64,000 nucleotides of DNA from Duganella sp. Leaf126 (GCF_001423125.1 NZ_LMNW01000001.1:1181-65180); one strand, 5' to 3'. Shown: positions 41,001-51,423, counted from the stretch's first letter. Notes: generated by a model from the sequence alone, not told the origin. Numbers and translations: made by a program.

Positions 41001-42298
41001 AGGCCGCTGGGCGCGGTATCGGCCAGCAGCGTGCGCTGTTGCGGCGTGAGCGGCAGACGCGCGGCGATGCCGGCCAGCGTGCGCAGGTCCAGCTGGGGCG
41101 CGCGCAGCTGGTATTTTTCCGGTTTGCCGCCGCTGGCGGCAGTGAATTTTTCCGACAGCGACGTCGGCGCCATCACCAGGCCGTCGCTGGTGGTCAGCGT
41201 CAGCTTGCTGATCTCGACGCTGTGGCCGCGGGCACCGAACGTGCCGGAGGTCCGGGCTGGCGCGGCGGCGGCCAGCAGCGGCCATTCTTCGCGCGCGGCG
41301 ATGCGGCCGGTCACCTGCTGCAGGTCGAGCACCGGCAAGTCCTCGCCCAGCACGGCCGACACATTGCGCAGGCCGAGGTCGGCAGTAAAGCCGGTCAGGC
41401 GCTGATGGTCGAAGCTGAGCCAGGCGCGCAGCGCGCCGCCGCCCGACTGCAGCGCGAACGGGAAATCAAGCCAGGCTTTCCAGGCGGCGACATCGGTATC
41501 GCGCAGGTCCGCGTACAGTTCGCCCTTCCACATCGCCGTGTTCGAGACGCGGGCGCCGAACGCCGGATGGGCGAAGTCGGCGCGCACGTCGAGCGGACCG
41601 GCCAGCGCGGCCGGCGGCGTGGCCCTGAACGCCAGCTGGTGGTGCAGCCACTCGTTGTGCAGCCGTGCGGTCACGCCGGTGAGCGCCAGCGGGGGCGCAC
41701 CGCGCTGGTCGTCGGTCCAGCGCACGCGGCCGTCGCGGATGACGATTTCGCGCTGGGCCAGCAGCCATTCCAGGCCACGGCCGTCGGACGGCTTGCCCGG
41801 ATCGAGGTACAGGCCCGCCACGTAGAGATTGCCGTCGGCAGCGCGGCGGATATCGAGGTCGGGCTGCCGTAGCGACAGCGCGTGAAAACGGGGGGAAGCG
41901 GTCACTGCCGTCATCCAGGACAGCGTGGCGGCCACCTCGGGCAGGCGCAGCGCCGGCTGGCCCTGGCGGTCCTGCAGCACCACGTCGCCGAGCGTGAGCG
42001 TGGGACGGAAACCGCTCCACGACGCGTCGATGCGGGCAATCGTGACGCGGTTGCCGATGGCGCGGCTGGCCAGGCGCTCGATGTCGCCACGGTAGTGCTC
42101 GATATTGGGCAGCACCAGGTAGCGCAGCAGCAGGACCAGGATGGCAAAGGCGAAATAGCCGAGCAGCGCCAGCTTGAGCGTGACATCGAGGAGGTGGTGG
42201 GTCGCCACGTTGCAGACCCGATAGGCGGCGCGCAACCGGTGCCAGCGCACGGCGAGCGGCCCTTCGGCTGCGACGGTCTCCTCTTCTGTTTTCTGCAT
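38075..42298 (-). CDS. yhdP: YhdP-family AsmA-like envelope protein
   Basis: This is a 1407-residue inner-membrane protein with one N-terminal membrane helix (about 41-63, LKLALLGYFAFAILVLLLRY) and an enormous periplasmic part. The part starts with the AsmA-like RVTIARIDASWSGFRPTLTLGDVVL and ends with the DUF3971/AsmA-2 type region (TNLDVVVIPEVNLGTAPLVYALAVNP). YhdP, TamB and YdbH form periplasm-spanning bridges that move phospholipids to the outer membrane. The length fits the family (about 1270-1400). The gene is the first of a leftward set with the nitrilase and tldD. It is divergent from glnE across 252 bp. Confidence 0.92.
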   Translation of the reverse strand: MQKTEEETVAAEGPLAVRWHRLRAAYRVCNVATHHLLDVTLKLALLGYFAFAILVLLLRYLVLPNIEHYRGDIERLASRAIGNRVTIARIDASWSGFRPTLTLGDVVLQDRQGQPALRLPEVAATLSWMTAVTASPRFHALSLRQPDLDIRRAADGNLYVAGLYLDPGKPSDGRGLEWLLAQREIVIRDGRVRWTDDQRGAPPLALTGVTARLHNEWLHHQLAFRATPPAALAGPLDVRADFAHPAFGARVSNTAMWKGELYADLRDTDVAAWKAWLDFPFALQSGGGALRAWLSFDHQRLTGFTADLGLRNVSAVLGEDLPVLDLQQVTGRIAAREEWPLLAAAAPARTSGTFGARGHSVEISKLTLTTSDGLVMAPTSLSEKFTAASGGKPEKYQLRAPQLDLRTLAGIAARLPLTPQQRTLLADTAPSGLLRDFSAEWQGKFPALQSYRVKGDLVSLSLKPQPARLAQPRKGKSPATAAVPAIPGFDNLTGTIDATDQGGSFSLASEQLVLQLPGYFTDAAMPFDRLNLKARWSFEPHDQLLLSIDRMDFLQDGLSGTLRGTHRMALSGSGAGQADLTGTLDGFQVNRIGRYLPLQTPHDLAAWLTGALEGGTASDVSVRLRGDLAHFPFHGEHAPHGEFKVAGKLTEGKLNYAPGQYLRGGKELGKDGQPLPEWPQAEHIKGTFVFERGRMEIHGDTATTGGVALSSVKAVIPDLTVHDSMLEIDGNAAGPMQEFLRYVDHSPVLDWIGRFTEDTEATGNATLALKLRLPLAHLLDAKVDGTLQLNNNDIVLMKDLPVVQAAQGKIEFNERGVNLNQLSGTFLDGPVAITGGTQRDNAIVIKLGGMLTAEGFRKTYQAPVMQRLAGHFSGTARYTGTVTVRDHQLVVAVDSSLSGLALDLPAPLAKPALDTMPLRFVLSSGLTPDAGGALHDDIRIGLGSDIAAHYQRQKTVTAAGKSPWQLVRGGIGVNTPAPEPESGLTFNISLPAINADAWLDFGKAVAGEGGSSNPGSSATSGGTATGDADFSQYVVPNAIAARTSELLVGARKLQNVVAGVTRHRGVWQANIDSTQANGHLTWSEPSTGHGLGKVTARLSSLVIPASASNEVADLLDGKGSAAATIPALDIKIDRFELFNKPLGELDLQANNVQLPDAREWRISKLSLANADGELTGTGKWTTRGTRHTTDLQFNLDIADAGKLLDRFGFVGTVRNGKGSLKGDIAWNGLPYGMDLPSLSGRIAMNVEKGQFLKQDPGAAKLLGVLSLQALPRLLKLDFHDVFSEGLAFDGLTADATIAHGIVRTDNLKMHGMAATVLMDGTADIANELTNLDVVVIPEVNLGTAPLVYALAVNPVIGLGSFLAQLFLSAPVMKALTYHMQVTGPWKAPVVTKLDPAKVAPPAARSAQ

Positions 42299-42550
42299 CA
42301 GGTAATTAAAAATCCGGTCTGCTGACCCTACAATGATCGATAAATCGGGTTCAAGCTGGTCGCCTGTCCCGCGATTCTACCGCATCGGCATGGCCGCACA
42401 GCGGCGCCGGCTTTCGTAAAACGATGTTTTCACAGCGCTTTTTAGGTTTTCCCCGATTTAATCTTGTCGCCAAGTATTATTGTGATTGCTACTCGGTTAA
42501 CCGGTACCGCGTACATCGCGCTTTAGGAAACCCAACAGGAATATTGCCCC

Positions 42551-45289
42551 ATGATCGCACCCACCGTTTCCCGCTTTTACCAGCGCTGGCTGGCCGCCGC
42601 CCCCGATCGCGCCGCCAAGGCCGACGCCATCGCCCAGGTCAATCTGGCCGAGATCGACCTGGCCGGCTACCTGGCGCAGGAAGCCGTGGCCGGGCCCGAA
42701 GGCGCGCCGCCGCTGCCGCTGGTACGGTCGATGCGGCGCCTGCGCAACCTGCTGGTATGCGGCCTGATCCGCCGCGACCTCGAAGGCCGTGCCGACCTCG
42801 GCGAGGTGGTGGAAGCGATGACACGCTTTGCCGACTTTGCCATCGCCCGCCACGTGGCCGAGATCGACGCCGAGCTGCGCACCGCCCACGGCGTGCCGAC
42901 CGGGCGCGACTCCGGGCAGCCGCAGGCGTTGATGGTGCTGGCCATGGGCAAGCAGGGCGGACGCGAACTCAATGTCTCGTCCGACATCGACCTGATCTTC
43001 GTCTACCCCGAGGAAGGCGACACGGCCGCCGGCGCCGGCCAGCGCAGCCTGTCCAACCACGAGTACTTCATCCGCCTGGGCAAGAAACTGATTGCCGCCC
43101 TGGCCGAGATCACCGAAGATGGCTACACGTTCCGGGTCGATATGGCATTGCGGCCGAACGGCGGTTCCGGTCCGCTGGCGGCCAGCCTGTCGATGGTGGA
43201 AAACTACCTGATCGTCCAGGGCCGCGAATGGGAACGCTACGCTTGGGTCAAGGCGCGTGCAGTGACGGGCCGCGCCGACGATATCGCCGCGCTCGAGGCC
43301 ATCGTGCGCCCGTTCGTGTTCCGCCGCTACCTCGACTTCGGCGTGATCGACGCGATCCGCACCATGCACGCCCAGATCCGCGCCGAGGTGAACCGCCAGG
43401 AGCGCCTGCACCCGGACCGCAGCAACAACGTCAAGCTGGGCCGCGGCGGCATCCGCGAGATCGAGTTCCTGACCCAGGTATTCCAGCTGATCCGGGGCGG
43501 GCGCGACGCCGCGCTGCGCGAACGCTCGACCCGCGCCACCTTGCGCATCGTGGCCGACAAAGGCTTGCTGTCGCACGCCATCGTCCAGCAACTGCTCGCT
43601 TCCTACACCTTCCTGCGCAACCTCGAGCACCGCCTGCAGTACCTCGACGATGCCCAGACCCATACCCTGCCCGCCAGCGAGGCCGACCGCCAGCTGGTGG
43701 CCGACATGATGGGCGTGGCCGATGTGCCGGCCCTGCTGTCGCAGCTGGACGCCCATCGCCAGTTCGTGGCCGGCCAGTTCGACCAGATGTTCGCCGACAA
43801 GTCGGGCGACAGCGACCACCAGATCGCACTGCAATCGAGCACCGACTGCGCCGATCCCGACAACTTCGAAGCGATGGTGGCGCAGTTTGCCGAACTCGGT
43901 TTTACCGACGCCGCAGGTGCCGCGCGGCGGCTGGTGGCGACCTGGCAGGCGCCGCGCCTGCAATCGCTGCCCGAGGCCAGCCGCAACCGCCTGCAGGCGC
44001 TGATCAATACGGCCGCGCCGCTGATCGTCGCCTGCGCGCGCGAGTCGGCCGGCGACCAGCATGCCACGCTGGGCCGGCTGCTCGATTTCCTGGAGGCGGT
44101 CGCGCGCCGTTCGGCCTATCTGTCGCTGCTGACCGAGTATCCGCACACGCTGGTGCGCGTGATCCGCATGGTGCACGCCAGCGGCTGGGCCGCCAAGTTC
44201 CTGAGTCAGCATCCGATCCTGCTCGACGAACTGCTCGACGAGCGGGTGCGCAACGCCGTGTTCGATCCCATCAGCCTGGCGGCCGACCTGCGGCTGCAGC
44301 TGGCTGCCGCCAGCGGCGATACCGAACGGCAAATGGACATCCTGCGCGAAGTCCACCACGCGCAGCTGTTCCACCTGCTGGCCCAGGACCTGGCCGGCGA
44401 CCTGACCGTGGAACGGCTGGCCGACCACCTGTCGGCGCTGGCCGACACCATCGTCGATGCGGCCATCCAGGCGATCTGGCAAACGGTGGCCACGCGCCAC
44501 CGCGAAGTGCCGCAGTTCGCGGTCATCGCCTACGGCAAGCTGGGCGGCAAGGAGCTCGGCTACGTGTCCGACCTCGACGTGATCTTCCTGTTCGACGACG
44601 CCGACCAGGATGCGCCGGCCCAGTACGCCAAGCTGGCGCAGCGCTTCATCACCTGGATGACGTCGCACACGTCGGCCGGCATCCTGTTCGACATCGATAC
44701 CGCACTGCGCCCGGACGGCGCCTCCGGCATGCTGGTCTCGAGCGTGGGCGCGTTCGAAAAATACCAGACCAGTTCGGCATGGATCTGGGAGCACCAGGCG
44801 CTCACGCGCGCGCGGTTCTGTGCCGGCGATAGCGCGATCGGCCAGCGCTTCGACCAGATCCGCGATGCCGTGCTGCGCAAGCCGCGCCCGCTCGACGGTC
44901 CGCTGCGCACCGAAGTGGTGGCGATGCGCAAGCGCATGCGCGACGCCAAGCCCAACCCGACCGCCCTGTTCGACCTCAAGCAGGATGCAGGCGGCATGAT
45001 CGACGTCGAATTCATGGTCCAGTACCTGGTGCTGCAATATGCGGCCCAGTACCCGGAACTGACGGTCAACATGGGCAATATCGGCCTGTTGAAAATCATG
45101 GCCGGCCTCGGCCTGCTCGACGCCGGGCTGGCAGCCAAGGTCGGCGACGCCTACCGCAAGCTGCGCAAGCTGCAGCACCAGCTGCGCCTGCAGGGACAGG
45201 ACCTGGCGCGGGTCGATCCGGCGCTGGTGGCCGACGACGTCGCGCACGTGCAAACACTGTGGCAGCAACTTTTTCAGCAGCCGTTCTAG
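42551..45289 (+). CDS. glnE: glutamine synthetase adenylyltransferase/adenylyl-removing enzyme
   Basis: GlnE adds AMP to glutamine synthetase and removes it in response to PII and glutamine. The 912-residue product has two nucleotidyltransferase domains. The N-terminal (adenylyl-removing) one has GGRELNVSSDIDLIFVY at about 136-152, and the C-terminal (adenylylating) one has GGKELGYVSDLDVIFLF at about 664-680. A PII-uridylyl-type helical domain follows each, with the conserved RGGIREIEFLTQ and DAGGMIDVEFMVQYLVLQ. The length is slightly below the E. coli enzyme (946), within family range. The ATG has AGGA about 10 bases upstream. It is a single gene divergent from yhdP. Confidence 0.96.
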   Translation: MIAPTVSRFYQRWLAAAPDRAAKADAIAQVNLAEIDLAGYLAQEAVAGPEGAPPLPLVRSMRRLRNLLVCGLIRRDLEGRADLGEVVEAMTRFADFAIARHVAEIDAELRTAHGVPTGRDSGQPQALMVLAMGKQGGRELNVSSDIDLIFVYPEEGDTAAGAGQRSLSNHEYFIRLGKKLIAALAEITEDGYTFRVDMALRPNGGSGPLAASLSMVENYLIVQGREWERYAWVKARAVTGRADDIAALEAIVRPFVFRRYLDFGVIDAIRTMHAQIRAEVNRQERLHPDRSNNVKLGRGGIREIEFLTQVFQLIRGGRDAALRERSTRATLRIVADKGLLSHAIVQQLLASYTFLRNLEHRLQYLDDAQTHTLPASEADRQLVADMMGVADVPALLSQLDAHRQFVAGQFDQMFADKSGDSDHQIALQSSTDCADPDNFEAMVAQFAELGFTDAAGAARRLVATWQAPRLQSLPEASRNRLQALINTAAPLIVACARESAGDQHATLGRLLDFLEAVARRSAYLSLLTEYPHTLVRVIRMVHASGWAAKFLSQHPILLDELLDERVRNAVFDPISLAADLRLQLAAASGDTERQMDILREVHHAQLFHLLAQDLAGDLTVERLADHLSALADTIVDAAIQAIWQTVATRHREVPQFAVIAYGKLGGKELGYVSDLDVIFLFDDADQDAPAQYAKLAQRFITWMTSHTSAGILFDIDTALRPDGASGMLVSSVGAFEKYQTSSAWIWEHQALTRARFCAGDSAIGQRFDQIRDAVLRKPRPLDGPLRTEVVAMRKRMRDAKPNPTALFDLKQDAGGMIDVEFMVQYLVLQYAAQYPELTVNMGNIGLLKIMAGLGLLDAGLAAKVGDAYRKLRKLQHQLRLQGQDLARVDPALVADDVAHVQTLWQQLFQQPF

Positions 45290-45449
45290 CGAGCTTTAGT
45301 GTATAAATAATATTGTTGGTTTTTTGTGAATATGGACGAGCGCCCGTTTACGTGGCCGTGCGCCGGTGCGACATTGGTCGGTCACGCCGTGCGCCTGACT
45401 GCCGGCGGCCACCGCCAGGCGGTGTCAACCACACTTACGAGGAGCTGCA

Positions 45450-48389
45450 ATGTTCACAGAGAAAAAGCTGGTCCGTCTGCTGCGGACCATCCCATGCGTC
45501 GGCGCACTGGCGCTGAGCTTGCCCCCGGCACAAGCCCAAACAGCGCAGCAGCCTGCCGCACCGGGTCCGGTGCAGCAGGTGGTGGTTACCGGCTCACGCC
45601 TTGCCGCACCGGGCGCGGAGTCGCCATCGCCGTTGCAGGTGCTGGACGCGGCCGACATCGCCGCGTCGGGCGCTACCAATTTGCAGGAGCTACTGCAGAA
45701 AAACCCCACGCTGGGCACGCCCACGCTCAGCCGCACCAATTCCAACTTCCTCACCTCGGGCGGCGGCGTTACCACGGTCAACCTGCGCAACCTCGGCGAC
45801 TCGCGCACGCTGGTGCTGGTCAACGGCCGCCGTTTCGTCTCCGGCGTGCCTGGCGATACGGCGGTCGATCTCAGCACCATCCCCACCGACTTCATCGAGC
45901 GGGTGGAACTGCTCACCGGCGGCGCCTCGGCCACCTACGGTTCGGACGCCGTGGCCGGCGTGGTCAACATCATCCTCAAGCGCAATTTCGAAGGCCTGGT
46001 GATCGACGCCCAGGCCGGCCGGAGCGCCGAGCACGACGACGACAAGCGCAAGCTCTCGCTGACCTTCGGCACCACCAGCGCAGACGGCGCCAGCAACCTG
46101 ATGGGCCATTTCGGCTACACCAAACAGGGTGCCGTGTATTCGCGCGACCGGCCGTTCGCCGCTGTGGACCAGACCTCGGCCATCAGCCGCGGCCGGCCGG
46201 ACCTGGCGTTTACGCCGATCCGTCCGTATTACTCGGGTTTTACCCCGGCCGGCCGCTTCATTGGCGACGGCGACACCGATTTTACGTACGACGCCAGCGG
46301 CAATGTCATTGCGGTCGACACCAACGGCGACAACGGTCCGGCCACCGGCTACAACCGCTCGGCGCTGCGCGCGATCGCCGTGCCCACCGAGCGCTACCTG
46401 TTCGCCCTGAACGGCACCCGCGCCCTGACCGACAGCGTCAGCGCTTTCTTTGAAGGCACGTATGCGGCCACCAAGACCACCACCAACATCGAAGCCTTTC
46501 CGCTCGGCGCGGACGACGTGTTCAAGGCCAGCGGCCAGGCGCCGGCCGGGGCGCTGGTCAACGGTGTGCTGGTGAAAAATCCGCTGGTGCCGCAATACCT
46601 GTAAGACCGCATCAGCGACACCGACGGCGACGGCATCCCCGATTACTATTTCACGCGCCGCCTGTCCGAGTTCGGCCCGCGCCGGGCCCAGGCCGACCGC
46701 GACACCTTCCGCCTGGCCACCGGCCTCAAGGGCAATGTGCGCGACTGGAATTACGAAGCGTTCGTCAGCTATGGCCGCACCAAGGAAGCGCAAAATTCCA
46801 CCGGCCAGGTCAACGTGCCCAACCTGCGCCAGGCGCTCGACGCCGTACCGGGCAGCGCGGGTGCGGCCGTGTGCCGCGACGCCAACGCGGTGGCCGAGGG
46901 CTGCGTGCCGATCAATATCTTCGGCCCCGGCACCATCATGCCCGAGGCGCTCAAGTACGTGACCGCACCGGGCTCGCTGCTGACGTCGGTCACCCAGAAG
47001 CTGGCCGGCGCGTCGGTCAACGGCGAGCTGTGGCAACTGCCTGCCGGCAAGGTAGGGCTGGCGGCAGGCGTCGAGTGGCGCAGCGAGGAATCGAGCGCCG
47101 TACCCGACCCGCTGACCCAGGCCGGCCTCAATGCCGGCAACGCCACGCCGCCCACCTACGGCAAGTTCCAGGTGCGCGAAGTGTTCGCCGAAACCCGGGT
47201 GCCGCTGCTCAAGGACCGCCCTTACGCGCGCGAGCTGTCGTTGCTGGCCACGTTCCGCCACGGCGATTACTCCACCGTGGGCAGCACCAACAGCTGGAAC
47301 GTGGGCGGCGAATGGTCGGTCACGCCCGACATCAAGTTGCGCGCCACCCGCGCCCAGTCCACCCGCGCCCCCAATATCAACGAGCTGTACCAGTCACCGA
47401 CACAGGATTTTCCCACCGGCCTGGTCGATCCCTGCGAAGGCGTCACGGCCGGCATGACATCGCCGCTGGCCGTCAACTGCATGGCTGCGCCCGGCGTGCA
47501 GGCGAACATGGCTGCCAACGGCGGCGTGTTCAGCCTGCAGCAGCAGGACCGCCAGGGCATCAGCGGCTACAACGCGGGCAACCCCGACCTGAAAGCGGAA
47601 AAAGGCCGCTCGACCACGATCGGCCTGGTGCTGACCCCGCGCTCGATCGCGCCATTGTCCGGCGCCACCTTCACTGTCGATTATTTCAGGATCAGCATTG
47701 CCGACGCCATCGTCGCCACCGAACGCCAGTACGCGCTGGACCAGTGCTACAACGCCGGCAACCCGCTGTTCTGCAGCTTCATCAAGCGCCGCCCGGCGGC
47801 AGTGGGCAACCTGTCGGCCGGCTTGATCGAATACAGCGATACGGCCGTCACCAACAGCGGCGGCCTTGGCACCGAGGGCGTCGATCTGACCGCCGCCTGG
47901 GCCGGCCGCGCGGGACCTGGCCGGCTCAGCGCACGCCTGGCCTACACCCACCTGCGCAAGCTATGGACCCAGGCCACGCCCGGTCCCGAGGACCAGCGCA
48001 ACAACGACGTCGGCGAGGTCACGTCCAGCCAGGTCAACGCGCCGCGCAACAAGGCCGTGCTGAACGCCGCCTACAAGTGGCGCGACTTCGGCCTGAACTG
48101 GACCGCCACCTACAACGGCCCGGTGGCGCTCGACGACCAGTTCCTCAAGAGCCTGGAGATCGCGCCGGGTGCAGTGAAGATCGGCTCGCGCACCTACAAC
48201 GATTTCCAGCTCACCTACGACCTGCGCCGCTCGGTGCAGTTCTACCTGGGCCTGGATAACGCCTTCAACGCCAAGCCGCCACCGATCATCAGCGGCCTGC
48301 CCGGCAATACCACCGGCGCCGAAACCGATGCGTCGACCTACGATCCGATCGGAAGACGGTATTACCTGGGGCTGCGGGTGACCTTGTAG
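45450..48389 (+). pseudogene. TonB-dependent receptor interrupted by an in-frame TAA
   Basis: One open frame of 980 codons is broken by a single TAA at 46602-46604 (codon 385). Before it: signal peptide, plug with QQVVVTGSRLAAPG, LVLVNGRRFVSGV, GGASATYGSDAVAGVVNII, and the first barrel strands ending NPLVPQYL. After it, without any frame change, the barrel continues with DRISDTDGDGIPDYYF and runs to YYLGLRVTL. Codon use and family similarity are intact on both sides. The ATG at 45450 has GAGGAG five bases upstream. A single base change (for example TAC to TAA) would explain it. A 384-residue product with a plug and a partial barrel would not be a working transporter. Readthrough or a sequencing error remains possible. 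Confidence 0.85.
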
Positions 48390-48402
48390 CGAGATGCTTG
48401 AT

Positions 48403-48467
48403 GTGTAAATACAACGTTGCCTGCCCCAAAACTGCGCATAAGAAAGTCAACCATGTTGTATTTACAC
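48403..48467. promoter_or_regulatory. perfect 13-bp inverted repeat upstream of a TBDR (paired operator candidate)
   Basis: GTGTAAATACAAC (48403-48415) and its exact reverse complement GTTGTATTTACAC (48455-48467) have centres 52 bp apart, about five helical turns. No T-run follows, so this is not a simple terminator. It lies between the interrupted receptor gene and the receptor gene at 48567, about 100 bp before the latter's ATG and just upstream of a TATACT box near 48497. Confidence 0.6.
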
Positions 48468-48566
48468 CTTTTCCCATGAAACCAGAATGCCTACTCCTAT
48501 ACTAATAAAGCACTGCACGGACCTAACACATGCAGGCATCTTAAAAAAACATACCCGGGAGTTGTA

Positions 48567-51410
48567 ATGAAGAAGATTGCTTTGAAGGCCAGCGTGACCG
48601 CTGTCGCGCTCACGCTGGCGTCATCTCACGTTGTCGCTCAGGAAGACAGCACCAGGTCGATCGAAAAGGTCGTGATCACCGGTTCCAACATCAAGCGCAT
48701 CGATACCGAAACCGCCACGCCGGTCCAGATCCTCAAGAAAGAAGACATCGCGCGCCTGGGCGTCAATTCGGTCAAGGAAGCGCTGGAAACGCTGACGTCG
48801 TCCACCGGTGCCCTGTCCGACATCGGCGGCTCCAACTCGTTCGCCAGTGGTGCTTCGGCAGTCTCGCTGCGCAATCTCGGTAAGCAGTCGACGCTGGTCC
48901 TGCTCAACTCGCGCCGTGTGGCGCCATATGCGCTGGCCGACTACAACGAAGTCTTCACCAACCTCGACTCGCTGCCGCTCGACGCCATCGAGCGCATCGA
49001 AGTGCTGCGCAATGGCGGCTCGTCGATTTACGGCTCCGACGCGGTGGCAGGCGTCATCAACATCATCACCCGCTCCGACTTCCAGGGGCTGCAGGCACGC
49101 GCCAGTTACGACCAGTCTTTGAAGAACGGCCAGTTCAGGACCAAGACGGCCAGCATCACCGGCGGCTTCGGCGACTGGGACAAAGACAAATACAATGTGC
49201 TGGCCAATGTCGAAGTCTTCAAGCGCGACGAAGCACTGTGGCGCGACCTCGTCGACGACATCAACCCCGACTACGGCAAACGCTTCTCGGCCGTGGCGCC
49301 AGGCAGCGGCCTGATGTTCGGCAACCGCGGCGCGCCATCGACCTTCTCCTACCCGGGCAACCTGATCGGACAGGGTCCGGTACCGGGCTGCGCCACGCTC
49401 AACGCCGCCGGCTTGTGCGTGTACGACCGTTTCAGCCGCTTCGAAGCGGTGCCGAAGGCGGACCGTGTCAACGCGCTGCTTTCCGGCAAACTGGACCTGG
49501 GCGGCGGCACCGAAGCCTTTGCCGAAGCCTTGTACTCGCACACCAAGACCAGCTACACCTCGGCGTTCGCCACGTATGGCTCGACCACTGCCAACACGGT
49601 GTGGGGCGCAGGCCAGACCTTTATCTACCAGTACCTGCCAGCGACGCACCCGCTCAATACGACAGGCGAAGACGTCGAGTTGCGCTATCGCTTTGCCGAT
49701 GCACCGTCCTACAAGGAAGCGACCAGCGACCAGTACCGCGTACTGGGCGGCGTCAAGGGTAACTGGCGCAATTTCGATTGGGAATCGGCAGCAGGCGTCA
49801 TGGGCAGCAAGACCAAAATGCGGAGTGCCGGCGCGCTCAGCAACAGCGGCTTCAAGCAAGAGATCGGCGATTACAACAACTTCGATCCCGATACGTTCAG
49901 CGTGCGCGATCCGAACTTCTTTAATCACGGCTACCAGATCGGCAAGGTCAATTCGCCGGAGGTACTCAACACCCTGTTCCCGGCCAACGGCTACGACGGC
50001 AAGATCACCCAGTACTTTGCCGACGCCAAGCTGACGGGCGAAGTGGGCAAGATTGCCGACCGCGCCATCAATATGGCGGCCGGCGTCGAAGTGCGCCACG
50101 AACAGTTCAAGATCATGCCTACGGACAACCTGCTGCAGGGGGATATCGTCGGCTATGGCTCGTCCACAGCCGATGCCTCGCGCACCACGGAAGCAGCATT
50201 TGCCGAAGTCAGCCTGCCGGTCACCTCCACGCTGGACGTCACTGCAGCAGCGCGTATCGATAAATTCCCCGGGTTCAAGGCACACACCTCGCCCAAGCTG
50301 GCGGCCACCTGGAAGGCAACCCAGTCGTTCCTGCTGCGCGGCACGCTGGAATCAGGCTTCCGCGCACCGAACCTGACCGAGAGCGCCCAATCGAGCAAGT
50401 TTGCGTTCGATAACGGCGTGGTTGATCCGAAACGTTGTCCACAAGCCCAGGCGCTGGGCCAGGCCTTGCGCACCCAGTCTGCAGCGCTGCCGAACAGCGA
50501 CCCCAACAAGGCCTTGCTGCTGGCGCGCGCCGACACGGTCGAAGGCAACGAGTGTGCGACGGGCGTTCCAAGCGTCGTGCTCAACAACCCCAACCTCAAG
50601 CCAGAAACCACCCATATGGGGACGGTCGGCTTCGTGCTCGAGCCGATCAAAAACACCAACCTGTCGGTCGACTACTGGCGTATCGAGCGTAAGGATGAAA
50701 TCGGTATCAAGTCCACCGCCGAGCTGTTGGCAGCGGAAGCCGACCAGCCGGCAGGGACGATCAAGCGCGATACACTGTCCTCCGACAAAACGTTTACCAC
50801 CGCAGAACAGACAACGTATGGCGTGACCAGCGGCAGGCTTAGCGGCACTGCCGGCTCGTTCCTGAACGTGGCGCGCACCAAGACCAGCGGTATCGACGCC
50901 TCGGCCAATACGCGTTTCGATACCGGCATCGGCCGCATGGACCTGGGAGCGAACGCCACCTACCTGCTGGATTTGAAAAACTTCAGCAGCGCGCTCAACA
51001 GCTACGGCGACAACCTGGCCGGTCGCTACGGTTACTCGAAAACGGTTGCCAATGTGACCGCTGCGCTCAAGACCGGCGACTTCACCAACAGTCTGCGCCT
51101 GATCTACCAGAGCAAGACGGCGCTCAATACCGACTACTTCGACGAAACCTATACGTCCGCAGGCTGCACCAAGCTCAAGTGGTCGGCCGACGAGTGTCAG
51201 ATCAAGGCTTACGGCCGCTTGGACTGGAACTTCACCTATACCGGCGTTCGCGACCTGACGCTGAGCATATTCATGCGCAATGTGACGAACCGCCGGCCGC
51301 CGCTCGATCTGCGCGCCTTTAACGAAAGTGGTGGTGGCGTCATTCCGCAAGATAATGCGGACGTCATGGGCCGCTCGGTCCGTGTGACCGCCGAGTACAA
51401 GTTCCGCTAA
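48567..51410 (+). CDS. TonB-dependent outer-membrane receptor
   Basis: This is a 947-residue receptor. The signal peptide (MKKIALKASVTAVALTLASS, cleaved near VVA-QE) precedes the plug with EKVVITGSNIKRID, LVLLNSRRVAPY and NGGSSIYGSDAVAGVINII. The barrel ends VRVTAEYKFR. It ends in Phe-Arg rather than the usual terminal aromatic residue, a small departure from the BAM recognition signal. GGGAG five bases before the ATG fixes the start. A strong terminator follows. The upstream 13-bp inverted repeat suggests dedicated regulation. Confidence 0.94.
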   Translation: MKKIALKASVTAVALTLASSHVVAQEDSTRSIEKVVITGSNIKRIDTETATPVQILKKEDIARLGVNSVKEALETLTSSTGALSDIGGSNSFASGASAVSLRNLGKQSTLVLLNSRRVAPYALADYNEVFTNLDSLPLDAIERIEVLRNGGSSIYGSDAVAGVINIITRSDFQGLQARASYDQSLKNGQFRTKTASITGGFGDWDKDKYNVLANVEVFKRDEALWRDLVDDINPDYGKRFSAVAPGSGLMFGNRGAPSTFSYPGNLIGQGPVPGCATLNAAGLCVYDRFSRFEAVPKADRVNALLSGKLDLGGGTEAFAEALYSHTKTSYTSAFATYGSTTANTVWGAGQTFIYQYLPATHPLNTTGEDVELRYRFADAPSYKEATSDQYRVLGGVKGNWRNFDWESAAGVMGSKTKMRSAGALSNSGFKQEIGDYNNFDPDTFSVRDPNFFNHGYQIGKVNSPEVLNTLFPANGYDGKITQYFADAKLTGEVGKIADRAINMAAGVEVRHEQFKIMPTDNLLQGDIVGYGSSTADASRTTEAAFAEVSLPVTSTLDVTAAARIDKFPGFKAHTSPKLAATWKATQSFLLRGTLESGFRAPNLTESAQSSKFAFDNGVVDPKRCPQAQALGQALRTQSAALPNSDPNKALLLARADTVEGNECATGVPSVVLNNPNLKPETTHMGTVGFVLEPIKNTNLSVDYWRIERKDEIGIKSTAELLAAEADQPAGTIKRDTLSSDKTFTTAEQTTYGVTSGRLSGTAGSFLNVARTKTSGIDASANTRFDTGIGRMDLGANATYLLDLKNFSSALNSYGDNLAGRYGYSKTVANVTAALKTGDFTNSLRLIYQSKTALNTDYFDETYTSAGCTKLKWSADECQIKAYGRLDWNFTYTGVRDLTLSIFMRNVTNRRPPLDLRAFNESGGGVIPQDNADVMGRSVRVTAEYKFR

Positions 51411-51423
51411 AAGTATACGGCGT

